Shown: positions 13,521-20,845 of the stretch, piece after piece
How the letters are laid out: every line of letters begins with the position of its first letter
Position numbering within the stretch: the first letter of the stretch is position 1
NCBI GenBank assembly: GCA_035293845.1
Contig: DATGMB010000192.1
Span: 1 to 22,224, forward strand
DNA length: 22,224 nucleotides
Direction of reading: 5' to 3'
From: DATGMB01 sp035293845
Lineage (GTDB): Bacteria; Acidobacteriota; Terriglobia; Bryobacterales; Bryobacteraceae
The notes under the pieces: generated by a model
The model's database searches: none
Seen by the model: the letters and a program-made list of their open reading frames with translations, nothing else
Told to the model about the DNA's origin: nothing
Translations under genes and position numbers: made by a program

Positions 13521-16256
13521 ATGGCCGTCCGACACCTGCCTTGCGCCACACTGCTGTTCGGGTTCGCGCTGTATGCCAGCGACGCCCGGCCTTCCTACAC
13601 GATCGAAACCGTGGCCGGCAGCTCGAACCTGGGCGACGGCGGCCCGGCGATTTCCGCCCAGTTCAGCACCATTAAGGGCATTACCGTCGACCGCTGGGGC
13701 AATCTCTTCATCTCGGATACCGGAAACAACCGCGTCCGAAAAGTGACTCCGGACGGTGTTGTCACCACCGTTGCCGGCAACGGAACCCCAGCGTTTGGCG
13801 GCGATGGCGGCCCGGCCGCTGCCGCTTCATTGAACCAGCCCTACGGCCTGGCAACCGACTGGAACGGTAATTTGTACGTCGCCGATTGCGGGAACGGACG
13901 CGTGCGCCGCATCGCGGCGGACGGCACCATCTCGACGGTCGCTGGTAATGGAAGCAACGGCGGGCCGGTCGGCCAGACCGGACCGGCGACTCAAGCGCGC
14001 CTGATGTCGCCCCGAAATCTCGCCATCGATCGGCTCGGCAATCTCTATATTTCCGAGTTCGACGGCTTCCGCATCCGCAAGGTCACGACCGATGGGCAGA
14101 TCTCCATGGCCGCCGGTACGGGCGTCATGGGTTTCAACGGCGACGGGCCGGCGCTCGCGACCGAGTTCAGTTACCCGGCCGGCCTGGCCATCGATGCCGG
14201 GGAGGGGCTGCTCATCGCCGATACCCAGAACGGCCGCCTGCGCAGGCTCGCCAACGGGGCAGTCACTACCGTGGGCGGCCCCGCGCTGCAGGGCATGCCC
14301 ATCGGCGTGGCGATCGATGCGGCGGGAGCGATCTACCTGGCCGGCGGCGGCACCTTCCTACAAGAACACCCGGCGAATGGCGCGGATCAGTGGATCCATG
14401 CAGCCGGCGGCACATCCGGCTTCCTGGGCGATGGGGGCCCGGCAACGAGCGCGGCCCTGACGGCTGTCTGGGATGTTGCGATCGATCTGCAGGGCAACAT
14501 ATACATCGCGGACGGCATGCGCGTGCGCCGCATCGACCGCCAAGGCATTATCCAAACCGTGGCCGGCGATGGGTACCGCACCGCTCTCGGCGATGGCCAC
14601 CGTGCTACCGCCGCCATTCTGTACCAGCCGACCGCAGTCACTCTCGATGGCTCGGGCGGCCTGTACATTACGGATACCGGCACGAATCGGGTCCGGCGGG
14701 TCGCTCCGGACGGAACCATCGGGACCTTCGCCGGCACCGGCGTGGCCGGTCAAAGCCCCGATTGGGTTCCGGCGACCCAGGCGTATTTGCCATCGCCGGT
14801 AGGCCTTGCGCCCGGGCCCGGCGGCAGCATCCTCATCGCCGATCAGACCGACAACCGGATCCGGATGGTAACCTTCAACGGTCTGATCTCGACTTTCGCG
14901 GGCAATGGCACTCCCGGGCGCGGCCCGGAAGGGGAACCGCCGGCCGCCACCGATCTGCAGGACCCCCGCGGCCTGTGCGCCGATCGTGCGGGAGGCGTCT
15001 ATATCGTCGATTCCATGAACGAGCGCGTGCTGCGGGTGTTCGCCGGGGCGGTCACGGAGATCGCCGGCAACGGCGAGGGCGGGTACTCCGGCGACGGCGG
15101 CGAGGCGCGATTCGCCCAGATCAACCTCGCGACCGCGTGCGCTGTGGATACCGCGGGGAACCTCTATCTCGCCGATACCAGCAACAACCGCATCCGCAAG
15201 GTCACGGCCGACGGCCTCATCCATACCATCGCCGGCTCCGGCCAGCCGGGCTATTCCGGCGACGAAGGGCCGGCAACCGCCGCGCGGTTGAATGCGCCGT
15301 CCGGTATCGCCGTCGAAGACGATGGCAACGTGTTCCTCGCGGATACCGGCAACCACCGCATCCGCCAGATTACGCCCGATGGCGTCATCCACACCATCGC
15401 CGGCAGCGGGACAGCCGGCTACTGGGGCGATGGGGGCCCGGCGAGCGGAGCCCAACTGTACAGCCCGAAGGGCCTGGTGCTCGATGGCGCCGGCAATCTC
15501 TACATCGCGGATACGGGCAATAATCGAGTGCGCCGTCTGCTGCCCAAGGCCGCGCCGCCTCCCGCGCCCGTTACCGCACCGCCCGCGCTTTCCGCTGTAA
15601 ACGCAGGCAGCTTCGCTCCCGGGCCGATCGCGCCCGGCGAGATTGTGATCCTCACCGGCACGGGGCTCGGTCCCCAGACCGGAGTCGCCAGCATGGCGGA
15701 TGCTTCCGGGCTGCTGCCCACCCAACTCGGCGGCTCCGCGGTGACCTTCGACGGCGTCCCGGCGCCCCTGCTGTACGCGCAGTACGGCCAGATCAACGTG
15801 CAGGCGCCGTATACCCTTGCCGGTAACGGCAGAACTCATATCGAGGTATTCTCCAACGGCCAGTCCGCCGGCACGCTCGACCTGCCCGTGGCGCCTGTCA
15901 ATCCCGCGCTATTTCCGATGATCGTGAACCAGGACGGATCGCCCAACCGATCGGAGAGTCCGGCGCCGCACGGCACAGTGGTGGCATTCTTCGCCACCGG
16001 AGAAGGGCTCACCAGCGGGGCTAACATTTCGGGCCTCGTCGCGCAGCCGCCCTACGCGCAGCCGCAGCAGCCGGTCTCGCTGACCATCGGCGGAATCGCG
16101 TGCGAGTTGCTCTTTGCCGCCGAAGCCCCCGGAATGGCCGGCGAACTGCAGATCAACGCCCGCGTCCCCGGCGCTTTTCTGCCGAGCGGCGCGGCACAGG
16201 CCGTGCTGACCGTTGGCACGTTCAGCTCGCCGCCGGTTACCATTTGGGTGCAATAA
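13521..16256 (+). CDS. Secreted NHL-repeat beta-propeller protein with Solibacter-type C-terminal domain
   Basis: This 911-residue protein has a signal-like N-terminus (about 1-22). About twelve NHL-type repeats follow (about residues 25-680), each with a core like GNLYIADTGNNRVRK, then a TVAGNG or TIAGSG strand and GDGGPA. Twelve blades suit two six-bladed propellers. The repeats near residues 235-270 (GAIYLAGGG) and 320-330 are the most degenerate. A Pro/Ala linker (PKAAPPPAPVTAPPA) leads to about 215 residues (690-911) of the TIGR03437 type: VNAGSFAPGPIAPGEIV, LYAQYGQINVQAPY and a closing VTIWVQ. Such proteins are secreted and expanded in Solibacter relatives; binding of polymers or peptides is a guess. 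No Shine-Dalgarno sequence is clear. Confidence 0.9.
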   Translation: MAVRHLPCATLLFGFALYASDARPSYTIETVAGSSNLGDGGPAISAQFSTIKGITVDRWGNLFISDTGNNRVRKVTPDGVVTTVAGNGTPAFGGDGGPAAAASLNQPYGLATDWNGNLYVADCGNGRVRRIAADGTISTVAGNGSNGGPVGQTGPATQARLMSPRNLAIDRLGNLYISEFDGFRIRKVTTDGQISMAAGTGVMGFNGDGPALATEFSYPAGLAIDAGEGLLIADTQNGRLRRLANGAVTTVGGPALQGMPIGVAIDAAGAIYLAGGGTFLQEHPANGADQWIHAAGGTSGFLGDGGPATSAALTAVWDVAIDLQGNIYIADGMRVRRIDRQGIIQTVAGDGYRTALGDGHRATAAILYQPTAVTLDGSGGLYITDTGTNRVRRVAPDGTIGTFAGTGVAGQSPDWVPATQAYLPSPVGLAPGPGGSILIADQTDNRIRMVTFNGLISTFAGNGTPGRGPEGEPPAATDLQDPRGLCADRAGGVYIVDSMNERVLRVFAGAVTEIAGNGEGGYSGDGGEARFAQINLATACAVDTAGNLYLADTSNNRIRKVTADGLIHTIAGSGQPGYSGDEGPATAARLNAPSGIAVEDDGNVFLADTGNHRIRQITPDGVIHTIAGSGTAGYWGDGGPASGAQLYSPKGLVLDGAGNLYIADTGNNRVRRLLPKAAPPPAPVTAPPALSAVNAGSFAPGPIAPGEIVILTGTGLGPQTGVASMADASGLLPTQLGGSAVTFDGVPAPLLYAQYGQINVQAPYTLAGNGRTHIEVFSNGQSAGTLDLPVAPVNPALFPMIVNQDGSPNRSESPAPHGTVVAFFATGEGLTSGANISGLVAQPPYAQPQQPVSLTIGGIACELLFAAEAPGMAGELQINARVPGAFLPSGAAQAVLTVGTFSSPPVTIWVQ

Positions 16257-16265
16257 GGCGCGGCC

Positions 16266-16415
16266 TCACTCCATCCGCAGCACCACCCGGAAGCGCGCCT
16301 TCCCGCTCCTCATGCGGTCGTAGGCGGCGGGCGCTCCCGTGAACGGGTAGATTTCGTTCATCGGCCGCACGCCGGTCAGCGCTGCACCGCACGCATTCTC
16401 GGCATGGCAGTTGGA
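16266..16415 (-). pseudogene. C-terminal remnant of a zinc-type alcohol dehydrogenase (MDR family)
   Basis: The reverse strand reads GVRPMNEIYPFTGAPAAYDR followed by MRSGKARFRVVL and a TGA at 16266-16268. This matches the last strand-helix of medium-chain NAD(P)-dependent alcohol dehydrogenases, where an Ala-Tyr-Asp-Arg helix precedes an RFRVVL strand. Only about 50 of some 340 residues remain. The catalytic zinc site and Rossmann fold are absent, and no start or ribosome site fits. Upstream the frame dissolves before the M56 gene stop at 16449. It is a relic of a deletion or rearrangement between the NHL and M56 genes. Confidence 0.68.
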
Positions 16416-16448
16416 TGAGACCGGGCAGCATGCGGATGCAGGCGCGCG

Positions 16449-18338
16449 CTATTGGCTCAGCGTGAAATTCACGTCAATCTGGGTCTGCACCTCGACCGGC
16501 TCGCCGTTCAGCAGCGTGGGTTCGTAGACCCATTGCCATACCGCGTTCATGGCGGCGGCCGCCAGAATCGGCTCGCCGTCAGTCACCCGCAGGTCGATGA
16601 CCCTCCCGTCTTTTCCAATAACGGCTGTCATCGTTACCTTCCCCTGGATGCGCTGCGCTTTGGCCTCCGGCGGATAAATCGGCCGCGGCTGCCGGATCAG
16701 CTTGGCAGCCTGCATGTTGCCCCCAACGCGAAGCAGAGCGGGAGGCGTGCCGGTTTCCGGCGCACCGGCGGCGGCGCCGGGTGCGACGATCTGGATCGCG
16801 GCCTGGTTGTCCTCCATCGGCGCGGTGAACATCGTCAGATGCTCGTCGAATGCTTTCACTACACTCGTGGTTTGCTCCGCCAGATCCTTGGAAATCGTAT
16901 CGCCCACATGGATCGGCAGCTTGGCCGACAGTTCGTCTTTCAATTGCGGCGAAAGACCGGAGATGGTGATCATCCTGACCGTGCGGCCCTCAATTCCGGC
17001 GCGCTGCTGCGCCTTGGCGAGCGCGGTGACCGCCGCGCGCTCTTTCTCAGAGCCCCCAGCCAGCAGGTTGACGGTTGTGGTCCCGCCGTTGACCGTCTTC
17101 ACTGCCACGGCGCCGGGCCGGGGTAGCGAAAACGATACCGTGACCTGCCGCGTCTCCCAGGCCGGCTCGCTCGCGAAATGCCATTGCAGCACCGATTGCA
17201 GCGCCGGTCTGCGGAGCTCGTCCGGTCCGCTGAGCACGTGCGCGTCCGCGACGTTACCGCGCGCGTCCAGTTTCACCTCCAGCGTGACCGTACCCTGCAC
17301 GCCCGCGGCGCGCGCGGCCTCGGGATACGCCACGCCGGTGCGGTGCAGCAGCGCCGCGCCTCCGGTGTCCACGGTGACGCCCGGCGCATCGTTGACCACT
17401 TGCGGCGCCGCCGCCAGCGGGAAAGCCGCCGTGGCCAGCCAGCCGGCCGCGGCCATTACGCACAGGCCGGCGGACAGCGCGGAAATCACTCTCGTCTTCG
17501 ACATGCGAACCTCCTCGAAAATCGCGATCACCCGTTTTTTGAGATGCCGCTTGCGCAGGAACAACGGAGCCGGCAACAGGTCCGGCAGCGGCGCCCGATC
17601 GCGCCCGCCGGCCGCGGCGAGGAGCGCTTCGACATACGCATCCCGCGCGCCGGTGAGCCGTACGACCTCCGCATCCACCGCCTGCTCGCGGCTAAGCTGA
17701 ATCTCCCCCAGCAGCCACCAGATCGCCGGATGGAACCACAGCACGGCGCGCACCAGCTCTTCCGCCACGGTGAACAGCCAATCGCCGCGCTCGACGTGCA
17801 GCCGCTCGTGGAACAGGATCACCCGCCGCGCGTCCTCCGGCAGTTCCGCGAATCGCGGCGGCACCAGGATCACCGGCCGCCACAGCCCGAACGTCACCGG
17901 GCCGCTGACGCCCTCCGCCACCCGCACCGCGGCGCGGCCCGTCCACTGCATATCCACCGCAAGCGGGCACGAATCGCGCCGGTAGCGCCGGAGCCGCCAC
18001 ATTCCCGCTGCCAGCCAGAGCAGGCGCGCGACTGCACCGGCCGCCAGCAGCGCCAGCGCGATCTGCTGAGGTGAAGGCAGCGCGCGCGCCGGCGCTGCCG
18101 GAGCGCCCACCGCCAGAATCCGGGTCGTGACGATCGCCTCGCCCGTCACCACCGCCTGATGCCATGGCCGCACCCACGGCAGCGCGAGACACGCCGCCAG
18201 CAGAATGTGCCAGTACGCGAGGCGCGCCCGTGGCGCGCGCAGCCGCAGGACCGCCGGCATGGGCGCGGCCAGCGCCACCAGCAGCCCGGCCTCCAGGCTG
18301 TACGCCAGCAGATTGCTCCACACGAGCGCCGCGCTCAT
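16449..18338 (-). CDS. BlaR1-like M56 membrane peptidase with TonB C-terminal and POTRA-like domains
   Basis: This 629-residue protein has membrane helices at about 8-30, 41-58, 92-112, 192-210 and 284-305. The M56 peptidase lies between them, with HERLH (His177, Glu178, His181) and a likely third ligand in SREQAVDAE. Instead of the penicillin-binding sensor of true BlaR1, the outer part has a TonB C-terminal-like domain (about 335-405), a segment resembling a POTRA domain (about 452-518, ISGLSPQLKDELSAKLPIHV then GD) and a second TonB C-terminal-like domain (about 545-629, PRPIYPPEAKAQRIQGKV). By analogy, a signal sensed in the periplasm would activate the cytoplasmic-side peptidase to relieve BlaI repression. 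The start overlaps the blaI stop by 4 nt (ATGA), so translation is coupled. The inducer is unknown. Confidence 0.88.
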   Translation of the reverse strand: MSAALVWSNLLAYSLEAGLLVALAAPMPAVLRLRAPRARLAYWHILLAACLALPWVRPWHQAVVTGEAIVTTRILAVGAPAAPARALPSPQQIALALLAAGAVARLLWLAAGMWRLRRYRRDSCPLAVDMQWTGRAAVRVAEGVSGPVTFGLWRPVILVPPRFAELPEDARRVILFHERLHVERGDWLFTVAEELVRAVLWFHPAIWWLLGEIQLSREQAVDAEVVRLTGARDAYVEALLAAAGGRDRAPLPDLLPAPLFLRKRHLKKRVIAIFEEVRMSKTRVISALSAGLCVMAAAGWLATAAFPLAAAPQVVNDAPGVTVDTGGAALLHRTGVAYPEAARAAGVQGTVTLEVKLDARGNVADAHVLSGPDELRRPALQSVLQWHFASEPAWETRQVTVSFSLPRPGAVAVKTVNGGTTTVNLLAGGSEKERAAVTALAKAQQRAGIEGRTVRMITISGLSPQLKDELSAKLPIHVGDTISKDLAEQTTSVVKAFDEHLTMFTAPMEDNQAAIQIVAPGAAAGAPETGTPPALLRVGGNMQAAKLIRQPRPIYPPEAKAQRIQGKVTMTAVIGKDGRVIDLRVTDGEPILAAAAMNAVWQWVYEPTLLNGEPVEVQTQIDVNFTLSQ

Positions 18339-18706
18339 GACTTCCTCCGCAGTTTCGCGATCTCTTCGAGGTCCTTCTGGGACAGCCCGTGCTCCTGGAC
18401 CAGATGCACCAGCAGCGGCTCCGCCGAACCGTTAAACACGCGGTTGACGAATTCCCGCACCATCGCGCCGATGACCTGCGCCTTGGGCTGTGCCGGCCGG
18501 TAGACGTACGCCCGGTCCGATTGCTTCTTCTTCAGGTAGCCCTTTTCCTCCAGGATCTTCATCATGGTCATCACCGTGGTGTAGGCCACCTTGCGCCGCT
18601 CGAGCAGCGCCTCATAGACATCCCGCACGGTGGCGTTCTCCCGCTCCCACACGATCTTCATGATTTCCAGCTCCTGCCCGGTAAGGGTGGTGCTCCTGCT
18701 ACGCAT
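18335..18706 (-). CDS. blaI: BlaI/MecI/CopY-family transcriptional repressor
   Basis: This 123-residue winged-helix repressor has an N-terminal DNA-binding domain (about 5-75: LTGQELEIMKIVWERENATV, then VAYTTVMTMMKILEEKGYL) and a C-terminal dimerisation part (about 80-120) where the partner protease would cleave in related systems. It lies directly upstream of the M56 gene with an ATGA overlap. There is no Shine-Dalgarno sequence; a promoter 6 nt upstream implies a leaderless mRNA. A dyad operator covers the -10 and start, which indicates autoregulation. The symbol follows family usage; the link to beta-lactams is not supported, since the partner lacks a penicillin-binding domain. Confidence 0.93.
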   Translation of the reverse strand: MRSRSTTLTGQELEIMKIVWERENATVRDVYEALLERRKVAYTTVMTMMKILEEKGYLKKKQSDRAYVYRPAQPKAQVIGAMVREFVNRVFNGSAEPLLVHLVQEHGLSQKDLEEIAKLRRKS

Positions 18707-18726
18707 ACTAATTTATTAGTACTAAT
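18706..18726. promoter_or_regulatory. BlaI-type operator, overlapping dyads
   Basis: TACTAATTTATTAGTA (18706-18721) is a 7+2+7 inverted repeat, and ATTAGTACTAAT (18715-18726) is a perfect 12-bp palindrome sharing its middle half-site. Three TACTAAT half-sites thus lie over the -10 box and the start codon of blaI. The resemblance to TACnnnnnGTA-like BlaI/MecI operators supports autorepression. Confidence 0.75.
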
Positions 18727-18741
18727 CTGATTGCATGTCAA
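18713..18741 (-). promoter_or_regulatory. blaI promoter with consensus -35, probably leaderless
   Basis: On the reverse strand TTGACA (18736-18741) is followed after 17 nt by TAATAA (18713-18718). The ATG at 18706-18704 starts 6 nt after the -10 box, where transcription itself should start, so the mRNA probably has no leader. The operator lies over the -10 element. Confidence 0.72.
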
Positions 18742-18794
18742 GGTTTTTTTGGGGCGCCGCCGCGCGCGCCTCGAACAGACCTCGCGCATTAAGC

Positions 18795-18800
18795 TACAAT
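18795..18800 (+). promoter_or_regulatory. -10-like TACAAT upstream of the M13 peptidase gene
   Basis: TACAAT in the context AAGCTACAATCG ends 12 nt before the ATG at 18813. The same CTACAATCG string occurs before the SDR gene. The expected -35 position (about 18772-18777) is poor. Confidence 0.45.
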
Positions 18801-18812
18801 CGCTCTTCTCGA

Positions 18813-20816
18813 ATGAACGTCCGAATCCTTTTCCTGCTCGCCGCGCCCGTGGCCGTAATGGCCGCGGATTCCAAATCCGGCCTCGACACGGCCGCGATGA
18901 ACACCACGGTCGACCCGTGCACCGATTTCTATCAGTACGCCTGCGGCAACTGGATCGCCAGCCACCCGATCCCCGCCGATCGCTCACGCTGGGGCCGCTT
19001 CACCGAGCTCAGCGACCGCAATGAGAAGGTCCTGCTCGATATCCTGCAGGGCGCAGCTGTCACCCGCGCCGGCCGCAGCGAAATCGAACAAAAGATCGGC
19101 GACTTCTACGCGAGCTGCATGGATACGGCCGGCATCGATCGCAAGGGCATCGAGCCGCTGCGCTCCGAACTCGATCGCATCGCCGCCATGCAGGCGCATG
19201 CCGACGTGGTCGCGGAGCTGATCCGACTGCACCGCATGAGCGTCCCGGTCGTGTTTTCCTTCGGCGCACAGCCGGACGCCAAGGATTCGACCAGGACCAT
19301 CGCCACGCTCGGCCAGGGCGGCCTGTCGCTGCCGGACCGCGACTACTACCTGAAGACCGACCCGAAGTCCGCCGAAACGCGGCAGCGGTTCATCGCGCAC
19401 GTACAGAAGATGTTCCAGCTTGCCGGCGATTCCGCCGACGCCGCGGCGGCCAAGGCCAAGGCCGTACTGGATATCGAGACCATTCTCGCCAAAGCCTCCG
19501 CCGACCGCGTCTCGATGCGCGATCCAAACAAGCGCTACCACATTATGTCCACGGCGGACCTGGCCGGCCTCGTCCCCGGCTTCCCCTTCGACGCGTATTT
19601 CAAGGGCATCGGCGCGCCCGAGTTCGCCAGCCTCAACGTCACTAATCCGGAATTCTTCCAGCAGATCGCGAAGACGCTGCCCATGGAGGAAATCGAGCCC
19701 TGGAAGGCCTATTTCGAATACCACCTGCTGCGCGCCCATGCCGCGCAGCTCTCGCAGGCGTTCGAGGACGAAAGCTTCGATTTCTGGCAGCGGTATCTCA
19801 CCGGCGCGCAGAAGCCGCGCCCGCGCGCGGCGCGGTGCGTCGCCGCGACCGACCGCGCTTTGGGCGACCTGCTCGGCCAGAAGTACATCGAAGTGGCCTT
19901 CGGACCGGATGCCAAGGCGCAGATTGCGCAGATGGTGGACGCGCTCGAAAAATCGATGGGCAAGGATATTCAGTCGCTGCCGTGGATGAGCGAAGCCACC
20001 AAGAAAGCGGCGCTCGAAAAGCTGAAGGCGATCACGAACAACGTCGGCGCGCCGAAGAAGTGGCGCGATTATTCCAAACTCACGATCGCCCGCGACGATT
20101 ATTTCGGCAATTCCGAGCGCACGGCCGAAATGCTGCGCGCCCGCATGCTGAGCCGCATCGGCCAGCCCACAGACAAGACCGAATGGTCCATGACCACGCC
20201 GACGGTGAACGCGTTCTACAGCCCGCAGAACAACAGCATCAATTTCCCCGCCGGCATTCTGCAATCGCCGTTCTTCGACCCGCGCCGGGATATCGCCCTG
20301 AACTACGGCGCGGCGGGCGCGGTGATCGGCCACGAGATGACGCACGGCTTCGACGACCAGGGCCGCAAGTTCGACGGCAACGGCAACCTGCGGGACTGGT
20401 GGACCCCGCAGGACGGAGCGGAATTCGAGAAGCGCGCCGCCTGCATCGCCAACGAATATTCCAGCTTCATCGCGGTGGACGATGTCCATGTCAACGGCCG
20501 CCTCACGCTCGGCGAAAACACCGCCGATAATGGCGGACTCCGCGTAGCGCTGATGGCGCTCCGCGACGTGCTCAAGGGCAAGGACGAGAAGATCGACGGC
20601 TTCACCGCCGACCAGCGCTTCTTCCTCGGGTTCGCACAGATCTGGTGCGAGAGCTCGACACCGCAGGCCGAGCGGCAACAGGCGCTGACGAACCCGCACT
20701 CCCCCGGCCTCTACCGCGTCGACGGCACGCTGCAGAACATGCCCGAGTTCCAGAAGGCGTTTTCCTGCCACGCCGGGCAGCCCATGGTGAGCGAAAACGC
20801 CTGCCGGGTGTGGTGA
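18813..20816 (+). CDS. M13 family metallopeptidase (neprilysin/PepO-like), secreted
   Basis: This 667-residue zinc endopeptidase has a signal peptide (MNVRILFLLAAPVAVMAA). The M13 N-terminal domain (about 30-400) begins with the typical DPCTDFYQYACGNW. The catalytic domain holds VIGHEMTHGFDDQGRKFD (His507, Glu508, His511) and GENTADNGG, with third ligand Glu568 and Asp572. It ends in the family motif SENACRVW. Length and motifs are those of complete bacterial M13 enzymes, which cut peptides of limited size outside the cytoplasm. The frame is open upstream to 18735, but the signal peptide sets 18813 as the start. It is divergent from blaI, with about 105 nt between starts, and ends 29 nt before the next receptor gene. 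Confidence 0.95.
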   Translation: MNVRILFLLAAPVAVMAADSKSGLDTAAMNTTVDPCTDFYQYACGNWIASHPIPADRSRWGRFTELSDRNEKVLLDILQGAAVTRAGRSEIEQKIGDFYASCMDTAGIDRKGIEPLRSELDRIAAMQAHADVVAELIRLHRMSVPVVFSFGAQPDAKDSTRTIATLGQGGLSLPDRDYYLKTDPKSAETRQRFIAHVQKMFQLAGDSADAAAAKAKAVLDIETILAKASADRVSMRDPNKRYHIMSTADLAGLVPGFPFDAYFKGIGAPEFASLNVTNPEFFQQIAKTLPMEEIEPWKAYFEYHLLRAHAAQLSQAFEDESFDFWQRYLTGAQKPRPRAARCVAATDRALGDLLGQKYIEVAFGPDAKAQIAQMVDALEKSMGKDIQSLPWMSEATKKAALEKLKAITNNVGAPKKWRDYSKLTIARDDYFGNSERTAEMLRARMLSRIGQPTDKTEWSMTTPTVNAFYSPQNNSINFPAGILQSPFFDPRRDIALNYGAAGAVIGHEMTHGFDDQGRKFDGNGNLRDWWTPQDGAEFEKRAACIANEYSSFIAVDDVHVNGRLTLGENTADNGGLRVALMALRDVLKGKDEKIDGFTADQRFFLGFAQIWCESSTPQAERQQALTNPHSPGLYRVDGTLQNMPEFQKAFSCHAGQPMVSENACRVW

Positions 20817-20845
20817 GCGAGCGGGCCGGCCGCCATAATGGAGCG

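Noticed and set aside
14358..15839. Reverse open frame opposite the NHL gene
   Set aside because: It runs against the NHL repeats with no ribosome site or recognisable domain.
16449..18706. Beta-lactam resistance regulatory pair
   Set aside because: The M56 protein lacks the penicillin-binding sensor domain and no beta-lactamase gene is nearby; only the regulator architecture is shared.
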